Part shown: positions 1 to 6,448 of the stretch, piece by piece | Numbering within the stretch: the stretch's first letter is position 1 | Layout: each line of letters starts with the position of its first letter | Origin: a virus | Length of the DNA: 29,659 nt | Virus record (IMG/VR): IMGVR_UViG_3300042691_007211 | Coordinates: 1 to 29,659 of that record | Strand: one strand, 5' to 3' | The notes under the pieces: model-generated | What the model was told of the DNA's origin: nothing | The model's database searches: none | Seen by the model: the letters and a program-made list of their open reading frames with translations, nothing else | Made by a program: the position numbers and the translations under genes

Positions 1-340
1 TGTCCTTGAAGAATGACAAGCCACTGTTGCACTTGTGACACAACAATCCTCGCACTTGATGTGTGATGTAACTGTGGTCAACATAGAGTTTGACTTTGAG
101 TTCGTCTTGATGAATCCCACATATTGCACAACAAGAGTTCTGTTGTTCTAATAGTTGTTCGTATTCCTCAACAGTGAGATTGATTATCGCTCTGTGATAA
201 CTGCGACATCTCTTGCAGATTGTGTGTCTTTTGTTTTCTTCTTTGTTTTGGAATGGAAAGAACAATGACTCTTTCGTTTGCTTACAGATTCGACAGGTGA
301 CAAAGTCATCAGTCTGAATCTTCTTCTTCGTCATCGTCAT
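1..340 (-). CDS. Recombination endonuclease VII, partial (C-terminus off the left edge)
   Basis: About 113 residues are visible from ATG at 340 (a second in-frame ATG is at 334), and the frame stays open to base 1. Endonuclease VII family proteins are His-Me/HNH-fold nucleases that resolve branched DNA during phage recombination and packaging. The visible part has an N-terminal CxxC...CxxC zinc site (CRIC near residue 18, CKRC near 40), a second CAIC near residue 73, and the family core VDH followed about 8 residues later by VRGLLCHKCN. VDH supplies the metal/catalytic histidine and the cysteine pairs bind structural zinc. The start overlaps the preceding acidic gene by about 30 nt. It is the last visible gene of the leftward replication operon. 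The family call is confident; the C-terminal end and any helical dimerisation region cannot be seen. Confidence 0.85.
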   Translation of the reverse strand, partial: MTMTKKKIQTDDFVTCRICKQTKESLFFPFQNKEENKRHTICKRCRSYHRAIINLTVEEYEQLLEQQNSCCAICGIHQDELKVKLYVDHSYITHQVRGLLCHKCNSGLSFFKD

Positions 341-506
341 CCGTTCCGAAGCTCGCAAGACGATCCTCAACAGGAAGTGACAGATAGGATTGAAGTGTCG
401 CTGCAACTGCGCGACTCAATAATGTTTCGATAGCATCAAAGGATAAATTTTGATCAGTCGTCATCTCTGTCTCAACATCACCGATGCTGATTGATATATT
501 CAACAT
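309..506 (-). CDS. Small acidic protein of unknown function
   Basis: 65 residues from ATG at 506, which overlaps the stop of the upstream gene and has a GGGAG Shine-Dalgarno about 8 nt upstream; an in-frame ATG at 521 is the alternative. The C-terminal 14 residues are almost all Asp/Glu (TDDDDEEEDSD), and the middle looks helical. Such acidic tails occur on phage proteins that interact with DNA-binding partners or mimic DNA, but nothing here identifies a function. It sits between an unknown helical protein and endonuclease VII, with both junctions overlapping, so it is co-translated with them. I do not recognise a family. Confidence 0.6.
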   Translation of the reverse strand: MLNISISIGDVETEMTTDQNLSFDAIETLLSRAVAATLQSYLSLPVEDRLASFGTDDDDEEEDSD

Positions 507-706
507 TTGGTCAACTCCCATCGCATATCGAGCAAATCATCTATAAACTCGTCAACAATGGCGCGTTGGCGCAAGGTGTAATGAGGAAGGTTTCGCGCTC
601 TTGAGGCATGGCCTAGAGCTTCATCAATTTCACTGATGTTTTGTTCCGAGATAGGGAACTCTGATAACGCGAGTGTAGCATAGAACTTTGACAACATTCT
701 AGGCAT
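500..706 (-). CDS. Hypothetical small helical protein
   Basis: 68 residues from ATG at 706, whose first bases overlap the TAG stop of the upstream zinc/HTH gene. An AAGGCGAG stretch lies at a suitable distance upstream. The protein looks all-helical and slightly acidic, with no cysteines before the last residue and no recognisable motif. The stop overlaps the start of the next gene by a few bases, which supports a genuine operon member. Function unknown. Confidence 0.6.
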   Translation of the reverse strand: MPRMLSKFYATLALSEFPISEQNISEIDEALGHASRARNLPHYTLRQRAIVDEFIDDLLDMRWELTKC

Positions 707-1439
707 TTTGTTGTCTCGCCTTCATGATTGCTTGCAAGTCGTAAGTTGATCCCCGCTTCTCAATATCAAACTTCTTGACCAAACGATAGACCTCTCGTTG
801 TGTCATCTGAAGCCAAGCAGAAATCGCTTCCACATCAAGGAAGAATCTGCGGTTCGGGTTACTCATTGCCAATGCCACCAATCTCAAGACCGACCAACTT
901 TGTTTGCAACCAAAGCAACTGACATCTTCAGACAATTGTTCAACATCAATGACAACAAAACGATTGCAGTCATCAGTTGGGCAAGGAATCCTTCGTGCCT
1001 GTTCTTTGAACTTCTTGGCGGCTGCACGACCCCTGGCATGTAGCCCCCACAATTCCCCTGCGAAGTCTAACGCCCACGATTGTTGCAATGTCCACGACAA
1101 GTGAGCGATGTGGAACTCACAGGTTGCCTGAACCTCAAGGTCTGTGTTGGAGGCCTTGGCGACCAGCGCGGGCGGTGTCAACTGCCTCTCGCGCCTGATA
1201 ATAGACTCCCAACTGTGCAAGATAGCCAACAGGTCAGTCGCCATTGAAAAGTCAAGGGCATTGACATTGATCCCAATGGAGCGTTCGGCGGTGACTTGGC
1301 CACTGCCGGTGCGCGATGGCTCAAGGTAGAACCCTGCCTCAAATTGCAGTTGAGGCAACTCTTTCAAGATTGCTCTCATCCGACCGAAACAACTGCGACA
1401 TTCGGTTTCAATCACAGACTTGCAGACGTGGCATTCCAT
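699..1439 (-). CDS. Zinc-finger and helix-turn-helix protein, putative DNA-binding
   Basis: 246 residues. I chose ATG at 1439, which forms a TAATG overlap with the upstream stop, over the longer frame to 1490, because the chosen start leads straight into the first zinc site. That site is C3xxC6...C14xxC17. A central helical region follows, then a second possible zinc ribbon (CPTDDC, then CFGC about 20 residues later), then a C-terminal helix-turn-helix-like segment of about 45 residues (DVEAISAWLQMTQREVYRLV). The layout suggests a nucleic-acid-binding regulator or replication accessory protein. It lies downstream of the primase-helicase and the iteron-like repeats, so binding to those repeats is a testable idea but only inference. 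The precise family is not known to me. Confidence 0.65.
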   Translation of the reverse strand: MECHVCKSVIETECRSCFGRMRAILKELPQLQFEAGFYLEPSRTGSGQVTAERSIGINVNALDFSMATDLLAILHSWESIIRRERQLTPPALVAKASNTDLEVQATCEFHIAHLSWTLQQSWALDFAGELWGLHARGRAAAKKFKEQARRIPCPTDDCNRFVVIDVEQLSEDVSCFGCKQSWSVLRLVALAMSNPNRRFFLDVEAISAWLQMTQREVYRLVKKFDIEKRGSTYDLQAIMKARQQNA

Positions 1440-1789
1440 TAGAAGGCAGACTCCTGACTTGTGGATAGAACTGTGGATAACTTTGACCAATACGACGGCG
1501 CTTCAGTTTCAAAGAGTCGCCATCCTTGGCAGGTGTGATCGGCAACAATGATTCGGTCTTTGTTCGGTGCAGCCCATTTGATTCGATTGAGGCTTCTCTC
1601 CACCGCCTCAAAGGAAACGCGGGTGCGGTGTAGTTCATAAGTCATCAGACCTGACAGGCGTTTGATGACCTCTTCCTCAATCGTCAGGCGAGGGGTATCA
1701 AGATGACGCAGGAACCCTGCCCACGAGATACCTGCCCAAATGAGTCCTTGGCACCTTGAACAGTTGATTGGCTTGAAATCTTGATTCAT
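1439..1789 (-). CDS. Small zinc-binding-like protein of unknown function
   Basis: 116 residues from ATG at 1789, the first gene after the repeat-rich gap. Residues 10-13 form CSRC, and near residue 85 there is ADHTC, so a C-C-H-C metal site is possible. The centre is predicted helical and rich in Arg/Glu. The stop overlaps the next start as TAATG. I associate this kind of CSRC...ADHxC protein with actinobacterial phages but know no function. Its place, directly after the repeat cluster and before the zinc/HTH protein, makes a DNA-related role plausible (inference). Confidence 0.6.
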   Translation of the reverse strand: MNQDFKPINCSRCQGLIWAGISWAGFLRHLDTPRLTIEEEVIKRLSGLMTYELHRTRVSFEAVERSLNRIKWAAPNKDRIIVADHTCQGWRLFETEAPSYWSKLSTVLSTSQESAF

Positions 1790-1814
1790 CTATTGCCTTG
1801 GGGTGACCGTTGCC

Positions 1815-1925
1815 CTGTTTCCCGTTCCCCCCTTATAGGGGGGAAACGGGGAAACAGTTGGCACGCTCGTGTCGGTGGTGTTTCCCGAAATAGTGGGAAA
1901 CAGTTGGGAAACAGGGAAACAGTTA
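1815..1925. repeat. Iteron-like GGGAAACAG repeat cluster with long hairpin
   Basis: The 133-nt gap between the primase-helicase stop and the next gene holds direct copies of GGGAAACAG at 1849-1857, 1895-1903, 1906-1914 and 1914-1922; three continue as GGGAAACAGTT. Inverted copies are at 1815-1823 (CTGTTTCCC) and 1879-1886 (TGTTTCCC). A diverged copy, GGGAAACGG, is at 1841. The inverted pairs form two hairpins. One has arms 1815-1832 and 1838-1857 around TTATA, 18 bp with two one-base bulges, including six C:G pairs. The other has arms 1879-1886 and 1895-1902, 8 bp. The last copy touches the helicase stop codon. Possible roles are a replication origin, a regulator-binding array, or a terminator; no T-run follows on the transcribed strand. 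Confidence 0.85.
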
Positions 1926-3983
1926 GACATTGGGAGTCCAAGGCTTGACATCATTGGCAAAGAAATCGGATTGAAAGCCGTAAAGATACTTCTGACCGTC
2001 CTTGCGGTAGGTGACATGACCATTGCTGACGAGAGTTTCCATCACGAATTTCAGCTCGGCATCCTTCATTCCGTGACCTTCATCTCGTAGGTGATCCGCA
2101 ATCTGATTCCGCCCCATCTCGTATCCTGTCCGACGAAGTAAGTCGCAGACCGCTTCCATCTTCTGCTCTCGTGTTGATACTTTGACAGTTCCACCTGAAA
2201 TGGAAACCGAGATGCCACCGTCAGGCAGACTTCTCAAATTGGCGACGCCGACCGTCTTGGCGTCGGGGCAAATGGCGCGGACAAAGCCAGGACGATCCTT
2301 GGTGCAAGTGATGTCCAAGGCACCGTCAATGCCTCTGCCGAATGGCATCGCCACTGACACGGCAAAGGCCGCACCATCGATGTCTGCTCTCTTTGCCTGA
2401 GCGCCGATGGCATAGTTGCCTCGATTGTCTTTGCTCTTGGTAACGTGGTCGATGGTCAAGATACCGGCACCGCCAACCCGCAAAGGCTTGAGAACCTTCT
2501 GTGAGAAAGTAGTGGCATCCTTGTTCTTCTCTAGGTCTAGCCCAAGCAGGTTCATCGCGGCATTTACGCCGTCAACGACGATTAGGGTGGGTAGATAGGC
2601 CATTATCTCGGTGCGCATAACTTCACCTATGCCCTCACCTAATGGCTCATCAGGGTTGGCATAACGGAACATTTTGAACTTCTCAGTCGGCACACGCAAG
2701 GTCTTGAGGCGATTCATAATCGAGCGAGCAGAGTCCTCAAAGTCAAGATAAAAGACGATATTGTTCTTTTCTAGCTCTTGACGGATGGCCTCTAATGCAA
2801 TCCAAGTCTTGCCTGACTCCGATTCACCGAAGATGGCATTTACCTTGCCTGCATAAAGAAGGCAGTTGCCATCCTCACGGCGAAGCATTGAGGGTGGCGT
2901 TTCATCCTCTAATTCGGTCTCGGTGATTTGTTTTGGTATCCACGAGGACTCTTTGACGTTGCCTTCCTCATCGTGCAGTTGCACCAAGGATGGCGAGTGA
3001 ACCTCAAGGGTTGATAACTCCTTACGCTGCTCGCCGTAGCCCTGACTTCGTAAGGCGCGGGCAGAGGCGGTGAAATCCCCACCGTGTTCGACTAGGGTGT
3101 AAACGGCGAACTTCGAATAGGATCGCTCGGCCTCAAATTGAGTGCTGGTTGAAAAGACAAAGAGTTTGTCATTGCCAGCGTGATTGGTGGTGGCACTGAC
3201 CCCATCTGATTTTCCTGGTCTGCGCCAAGCCGTCACCTTGTCTCTTGTGGTGTAAACCTTCGACCATCCGAGGGGTTCAAGTATCTGCTCCCAAGTTACC
3301 TTGGAGTTGTAATCATCCCCTGGCGTTAGCCCTTCAGCTTTTGTCTTGATGTCTTCTGTGATGGCATCGTGCTTTGGGATTGCATCAAAGGTGACAAAGA
3401 GTTTGTGTAGTTGGTCGCGCTCGGCGACCGTCAAGGTCGGGATTGACTTTGGCGAGCCAACCAGCATTGACCACGCTCCGCCTGACGGATGGCAGGTGCC
3501 ATTGGTCGGAGCGACAATGACAAAGCCACCCTCGCCACGAGTTTCGGCTAGGACATCGATTCCGCCGTTTTCTCCTGGTCTTCTTGCAAGTTTGGTGTTT
3601 CCTGGCACTTCGCCGTCTATGCGATAGAGCCAATGCAAACCCCCTGATGGGGTAACTTCGACATAGCCATTGTTAATTCGATCCCAAACATTGCCAAGAC
3701 CTGCGTTGTGAGCCATCTCTTTCAAGTCAAGATGAAGTTTGTCGGCAACTGCTCTTCCTTCTAGTTCAAGAAGTTCTAAGTTGCCTGAAATTTTGCCGCA
3801 GATAACTCCTACTCCTTCGGCATTATTAAACCATCGCATCAATTCATCGGTGGTGGCTCTGCGTTCTTGATATTCTTTCCAAGTTGTCAAGCCTGGTCGT
3901 TTGCTTCCATCAGTTGCAACTGGAACAACCGAGATGCCTTGATTTGCAAATTCAAGTGCGGTTAAAAGAATGTTAGTCTGCAT
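1923..3983 (-). CDS. Prim-Pol / RepA-type helicase fusion (replicative primase-helicase)
   Basis: 686 residues from ATG at 3983; a longer frame to 4070 would overlap the HNH gene far more, and the chosen start begins the Prim-Pol domain. Residues 1-200 match the bifunctional primase/polymerase N-terminal domain: an acidic strand at LELLELEG, then SGGLHWLYR with the conserved His, then a GEGGFVIVAP strand. Residues 380-560 are a RecA-like RepA/AAA_25 ATPase: Walker A GESESGKT near 385-392, Walker B LIVVDG near 465, and a further ILTIDH strand near 505. The last 80 residues look like a winged helix. Such proteins prime and unwind DNA at the phage fork. The first metal motif is E-x-E rather than the usual D-x-D. 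The 5' third is visibly more AT-rich than the rest. Confidence 0.88.
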   Translation of the reverse strand: MQTNILLTALEFANQGISVVPVATDGSKRPGLTTWKEYQERRATTDELMRWFNNAEGVGVICGKISGNLELLELEGRAVADKLHLDLKEMAHNAGLGNVWDRINNGYVEVTPSGGLHWLYRIDGEVPGNTKLARRPGENGGIDVLAETRGEGGFVIVAPTNGTCHPSGGAWSMLVGSPKSIPTLTVAERDQLHKLFVTFDAIPKHDAITEDIKTKAEGLTPGDDYNSKVTWEQILEPLGWSKVYTTRDKVTAWRRPGKSDGVSATTNHAGNDKLFVFSTSTQFEAERSYSKFAVYTLVEHGGDFTASARALRSQGYGEQRKELSTLEVHSPSLVQLHDEEGNVKESSWIPKQITETELEDETPPSMLRREDGNCLLYAGKVNAIFGESESGKTWIALEAIRQELEKNNIVFYLDFEDSARSIMNRLKTLRVPTEKFKMFRYANPDEPLGEGIGEVMRTEIMAYLPTLIVVDGVNAAMNLLGLDLEKNKDATTFSQKVLKPLRVGGAGILTIDHVTKSKDNRGNYAIGAQAKRADIDGAAFAVSVAMPFGRGIDGALDITCTKDRPGFVRAICPDAKTVGVANLRSLPDGGISVSISGGTVKVSTREQKMEAVCDLLRRTGYEMGRNQIADHLRDEGHGMKDAELKFVMETLVSNGHVTYRKDGQKYLYGFQSDFFANDVKPWTPNV

Positions 3984-4410
3984 TGATGCCTCTCCATTTC
4001 TTGAGGCGATTGTTCTGACAAATACGGCAAACTCTTGTTTTTCTTGACATTTTGTAAAGGTTATTTTCATTCAATGGATGACCATTTTTGCAATGCGTTT
4101 TTCGTGCATTTTCAGCACTAAAGCCAAAACCACGCAGAACATTTGTCTTGATGTCAACAGGTTCTAAATGTTTTGGATTTACGCAAGCACGATTTCGACA
4201 TAAATGGTCTAAGTGTAAAGATTCAGGAATTGTGCCATTGACAATTAGATAAGCAATTCGATGAGCCAACGCAGTTCGATTATTCAACCAAAATCGCCCA
4301 TAACCATTGTCTAGGCGGCCAGTCCAAGGCCAGCATTGAGATTCAGACACGCGAACGAATTTGGACTCAAAGCGTTCTAAATCAGATTGTGAAATGCTAA
4401 AATAATTCAT
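3973..4410 (-). CDS. HNH endonuclease (HNH_3 type, possibly a free-standing homing endonuclease)
   Basis: 145 residues from ATG at 4410, preceded by a strong AAAAGGAG ribosome site. Residues 25-90 carry the HNH_3 signature: CWPWTG, GYGRF, AHRIAY, then LHLDHLCRNRACVNPKHLEPV, where the HLDHLC His-Asp-His supplies the active site and the later N and H complete it. A second CxxC-like cluster, CKNGHPL...CRIC, follows near residues 107-135. The stop overlaps the primase-helicase start by 11 nt. HNH_3 genes in phages are often mobile and inserted between host-range or replication genes. The AT-rich composition and the adjoining small ORF with a hairpin fit an insertion, but no intron boundary is visible. 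Confidence 0.85.
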   Translation of the reverse strand: MNYFSISQSDLERFESKFVRVSESQCWPWTGRLDNGYGRFWLNNRTALAHRIAYLIVNGTIPESLHLDHLCRNRACVNPKHLEPVDIKTNVLRGFGFSAENARKTHCKNGHPLNENNLYKMSRKTRVCRICQNNRLKKWRGINAD

Positions 4411-4422
4411 ATCGACTCCTTT

Positions 4423-4518
4423 TCAGTCGGTCACGCCCTCGGTGGTTAGCGCCACGCGAGGGTCTTTAATTGTCTGAAACCTAGCCCCAAAAACCAACAT
4501 TTGCATTTCCCCCGCCAT
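4423..4518 (-). CDS. 31-residue miniprotein of unknown function
   Basis: A short frame from ATG at 4518 to TGA at 4423, preceded by AGGAAGGGGAAAT, one of the clearest ribosome sites in the operon. The peptide begins MAGEMQML and ends LTTEGVTD. It fills the gap between the zinc-ribbon gene and the HNH gene, and its 3' half contains a 10-bp hairpin. Either it is a real small protein, or it is a leader whose translation opens or closes the hairpin before the HNH gene. The ribosome site is seen; the role is inference. Confidence 0.4.
   Translation of the reverse strand: MAGEMQMLVFGARFQTIKDPRVALTTEGVTD
4436..4462 (-). promoter_or_regulatory. Hairpin just upstream of the HNH gene
   Basis: CCCTCGGTGG (4436-4445) pairs with CCACGCGAGGG (4452-4462) around a six-base loop, leaving one bulged G at 4456. 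It lies about 25 nt before the HNH start and inside the 31-residue ORF. No T-run follows on the transcribed strand, so it is not a classic intrinsic terminator. Attenuation or RNA protection are the alternatives. Confidence 0.5.
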
Positions 4519-4529
4519 ATTTCCCCTTC

Positions 4530-4712
4530 CTAAATTGACCACCAACCGCGCAATGTTCCGCCTAGTGGACATTTATTCCAATCAGCTTTCCCATCGGCAA
4601 TCCATTTTTCGTGCAATCTCGTTTGAAACTGAAAATCTGTTTCGTGAGTGTCACGCCCACAATCAGGGCAAGTTTCAGCTCCGATTCTTTGATAGATGTG
4701 TTTGCATTTCAC
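4530..4712 (-). CDS. Small zinc-ribbon-like protein
   Basis: 60 residues starting at GTG 4712, which overlaps the upstream TGA as GTGA; a TTG start four codons earlier is possible. The N-terminus is KCKH...CPDCG...THETD, giving a C-C-C-H metal site, and the C-terminus ends GGTLRGWWSI. The CPDCGRDTHETDF core and the WWSI end are features I associate with small proteins of aquatic phage contigs. Function is unknown; single zinc-ribbon miniproteins usually bind nucleic acid or a protein partner. It is translationally coupled to the FmdB-like gene before it. Confidence 0.6.
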   Translation of the reverse strand: MKCKHIYQRIGAETCPDCGRDTHETDFQFQTRLHEKWIADGKADWNKCPLGGTLRGWWSI

Positions 4713-4876
4713 TTGCCACCCCAACCATCACCTTTGAAATGAATTGCAGGTGGCGTGAACTCTTTGCGCATTATTGATCCACAGTGACCGCAGTTGATTG
4801 TCGGCTCTTGCTCGAATGAAAACGACTGCAATACGACATCGCCACAGTCGTTGCAGGTGAATTGATATGTTGGCAT
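4709..4876 (-). CDS. FmdB-like zinc-ribbon protein
   Basis: 55 residues from ATG at 4876 to TGA at 4709. It opens MPTYQFTCNDCG and has a second CGHCG near residue 30, giving C8xxC11...C29xxC32. This matches the short FmdB/CxxC zinc-ribbon family, whose bacterial members are annotated as putative regulators. The start follows the stop of the 47-residue gene with no gap, and the stop overlaps the next start as GTGA, so it is firmly in the operon. The family assignment is good; the role in the phage is not known. Confidence 0.7.
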   Translation of the reverse strand: MPTYQFTCNDCGDVVLQSFSFEQEPTINCGHCGSIMRKEFTPPAIHFKGDGWGGK

Positions 4877-5020
4877 TTATTCTTCCCCTTCTAAATAGCC
4901 AAGTTGTTTTAATCTTTCCACAATCACAACCGCCATTCGTCTAGGCGTATCAGGCAACGAGGTTTCGTAGGCTTGCCACAACAAAGTCGCCACCGCATCG
5001 GTGATTGGCTTCTTTGTCAT
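4877..5020 (-). CDS. 47-residue helical miniprotein
   Basis: Runs from ATG at 5020 (ATGA overlap with the methyltransferase stop) to TAA at 4877, directly abutting the FmdB-like start. The sequence is one or two amphipathic helices (ATLLWQAYETS, RRMAVVIVERLKQLG) ending in an acidic GEE tail. No family is recognised. Tight coupling on both sides supports expression, and its position suggests an accessory to the methyltransferase or the zinc-ribbon proteins, but this is only inference. Confidence 0.6.
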   Translation of the reverse strand: MTKKPITDAVATLLWQAYETSLPDTPRRMAVVIVERLKQLGYLEGEE

Positions 5021-6273
5021 AACAATTTGCCTTCCATATCCTGCACCGCAAACTCAATGCGAGCTTTGGCGATTGGGATGTATTCATCGGTCATCTCTAT
5101 GCCGACAAAGTTGAACCCTTCATAAATCGCCGCCTTGCCAGTGCTACCGCTACCCATGAATGGATCAAGAACGGTGCCACCAGGCGGCGTCACCAAGCGA
5201 CAGAGATAACGCATTAACTCGGTGGGTTTAACTGTCGGGTGATGATTTTGCGCTCCGCTAGTGCGACCTGCGCCGGCGCGTGGAGATTTCATGCCATCAG
5301 AATCGGCTTTGCGTTCAACCATTTCCGATGCGGTTTTAACCTCAAATCCATCTAACCCCTCGTTGCGGTCGCGCTTGCTTGCTTTGGCGCAGTAGAAAAA
5401 GCGAGCGGCGGAGCCGCTGTCGCCAGCGCCGAAATCGTTAGTTGTAACCGCGTGGCCATACATTCCGCCACCGCCAAGACTTTCACCTAAATTTCCTCTT
5501 GCGCGAGTATTCGGAAACAACTCAACAACTGCATCCGACCCATCGTGAATCACATTGGCGGGCCAACGGCCTTGCGTGTTCATTGTTTGTTTGTAGTCAG
5601 GTTCAATCTTTTGCCCAAAGCCCGACCATTCTTCTAATTTGTTTATCGGAACTGGCTCTCCCGCAACTCTTGTGCCATCAATGTTCAACCCACCAGTGCC
5701 ATAAGTCAGCACATTGGCGGCGACGGTGCCGATGAGCGGTTTGCGGGCGACAACGATGGGTTCGTGCGCTGGCTTGAGTGCGGTTCCCCAGCCCTGCCAT
5801 TGCTTCGCCTCGGCGGTGGCGGGGGCGGTGATGTTGTAATCTGCTTTGAATCCATATTGTTGGTCAATATCTTTATCTTCTTGATGTCCATAATCTGCGC
5901 CCTTACCAATTACGGGCCGTTCTGCACCCGCCGCCTTATCAATCGCCTTCGACACATCAAGCGACTTCGGAAACCCGCTGCCATAAATCCACATAATCTG
6001 GTCGCGGATTTCAAAGCCCGCATCCTCAATGGCAACCGCCATTCGGTGATATGTGCGAGAACCGCTGAAGGCGAGCAAGTGACCGCCTGGTTTTAGAACG
6101 CGCAAACACTCTTGCCAGACTTCAGTATTGAATGCGATACCACTTGCATCCCAACTCTTGCCCATAAAACCTAATTCGTAAGGCGGATCAGTGACGATTG
6201 AATCAATGGAGTTATCTTCCATCGCTTTCAAGACATCACGATTGTCGCCGTGATGGATTTCAAATGTTGCCAC
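5017..6273 (-). CDS. DNA methyltransferase, N4-cytosine/N6-adenine type
   Basis: 418 residues from GTG at 6273, with a GGGGG ribosome site a few bases upstream. The amino-methyltransferase motif IV, DPPY, is at residues 29-32. Motif I is near the C-terminus as DPFMGSGS (370-377), preceded by HPTVKP (345-350), and followed by VGIE. This IV-first, I-last order is the beta-class arrangement, with a variable target-recognition region of about 200 residues between. It would methylate phage DNA, most likely against host restriction or to mark replicated DNA. No cognate restriction enzyme is nearby. It is preceded by the only long structured gap of this operon, which may regulate it. The target sequence cannot be predicted. 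Confidence 0.9.
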   Translation of the reverse strand: MATFEIHHGDNRDVLKAMEDNSIDSIVTDPPYELGFMGKSWDASGIAFNTEVWQECLRVLKPGGHLLAFSGSRTYHRMAVAIEDAGFEIRDQIMWIYGSGFPKSLDVSKAIDKAAGAERPVIGKGADYGHQEDKDIDQQYGFKADYNITAPATAEAKQWQGWGTALKPAHEPIVVARKPLIGTVAANVLTYGTGGLNIDGTRVAGEPVPINKLEEWSGFGQKIEPDYKQTMNTQGRWPANVIHDGSDAVVELFPNTRARGNLGESLGGGGMYGHAVTTNDFGAGDSGSAARFFYCAKASKRDRNEGLDGFEVKTASEMVERKADSDGMKSPRAGAGRTSGAQNHHPTVKPTELMRYLCRLVTPPGGTVLDPFMGSGSTGKAAIYEGFNFVGIEMTDEYIPIAKARIEFAVQDMEGKLL

Positions 6274-6304
6274 AAGACCCCCTTGTTTGTTTTATCTTGT
6301 GAAG

Positions 6305-6440
6305 TGATGAGATTTGCACTCATCAGCGCCCCGAACGCTCGCACCTTGCGACTTCTCCAGCATTTGTCATCGGAAAGGTGACGATGACATTTGCCTGAAT
6401 TGAGTTGTTCAGATGACGGAAGGGCAAATCCGAACAACTC
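6305..6440 (-). ncRNA. Candidate structured leader RNA before the methyltransferase
   Basis: The 175-nt gap 6274-6448 has no convincing gene but contains several perfect inverted repeats. TGATGAG/CTCATCA pairs at 6305-6311 with 6319-6325. TCGCA/TGCGA pairs at 6339-6343 with 6347-6351. TGTCATCG/CGATGACA pairs at 6365-6372 with 6382-6389. Then come two interleaved pairs: ATTTGCC/GGCAAAT (6389-6395 with 6423-6429) and GAGTTGTTC/GAACAACTC (6402-6410 with 6432-6440). Their order A-B-A'-B' is that of an H-type pseudoknot. The ATTTGC string recurs in the loop of the first hairpin. It may be a cis-regulatory leader, a processed small RNA, or a protein-binding site. Structure is seen only at the level of sequence complementarity. 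Confidence 0.5.
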
Positions 6441-6448
6441 GGTAAAAA

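Noticed and set aside
10-309. Alternative minus-strand frame from ATG at 309 (41 codons)
   Set aside because: The competing frame from 340 encodes a clear endonuclease VII signature through the same bases.
699-1490. Longer start at 1490 for the zinc/HTH protein
   Set aside because: The extra 17 residues overlap the upstream gene, and the TAATG junction at 1439 gives a start directly before the zinc motif.
1815-1925. CRISPR array
   Set aside because: The repeats are only 9-12 nt, partly inverted and with no regular spacers; no cas1/cas2 nearby. The Cas4-like protein belongs to phage recombination.
1790-2023. Minus-strand frame of 77 codons across the repeat cluster
   Set aside because: It overlaps the end of the primase-helicase and reads through the GGGAAACAG repeats; no ribosome site and no protein-like pattern.
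5706-6096. Overlapping frames on both strands inside the methyltransferase
   Set aside because: The methyltransferase motifs are continuous through this region; the proline- and glycine-rich alternative peptides look like shadows.
6326-6364. tRNA-like segment (a GTTCG stretch on the minus strand)
   Set aside because: No acceptor stem, D-arm or anticodon arm can be drawn around it.
6228-6437. Minus-strand frame of 69 codons before the methyltransferase
   Set aside because: It runs through the hairpins, overlaps the methyltransferase start in another frame and lacks a ribosome site; the gap is better explained as structured RNA.
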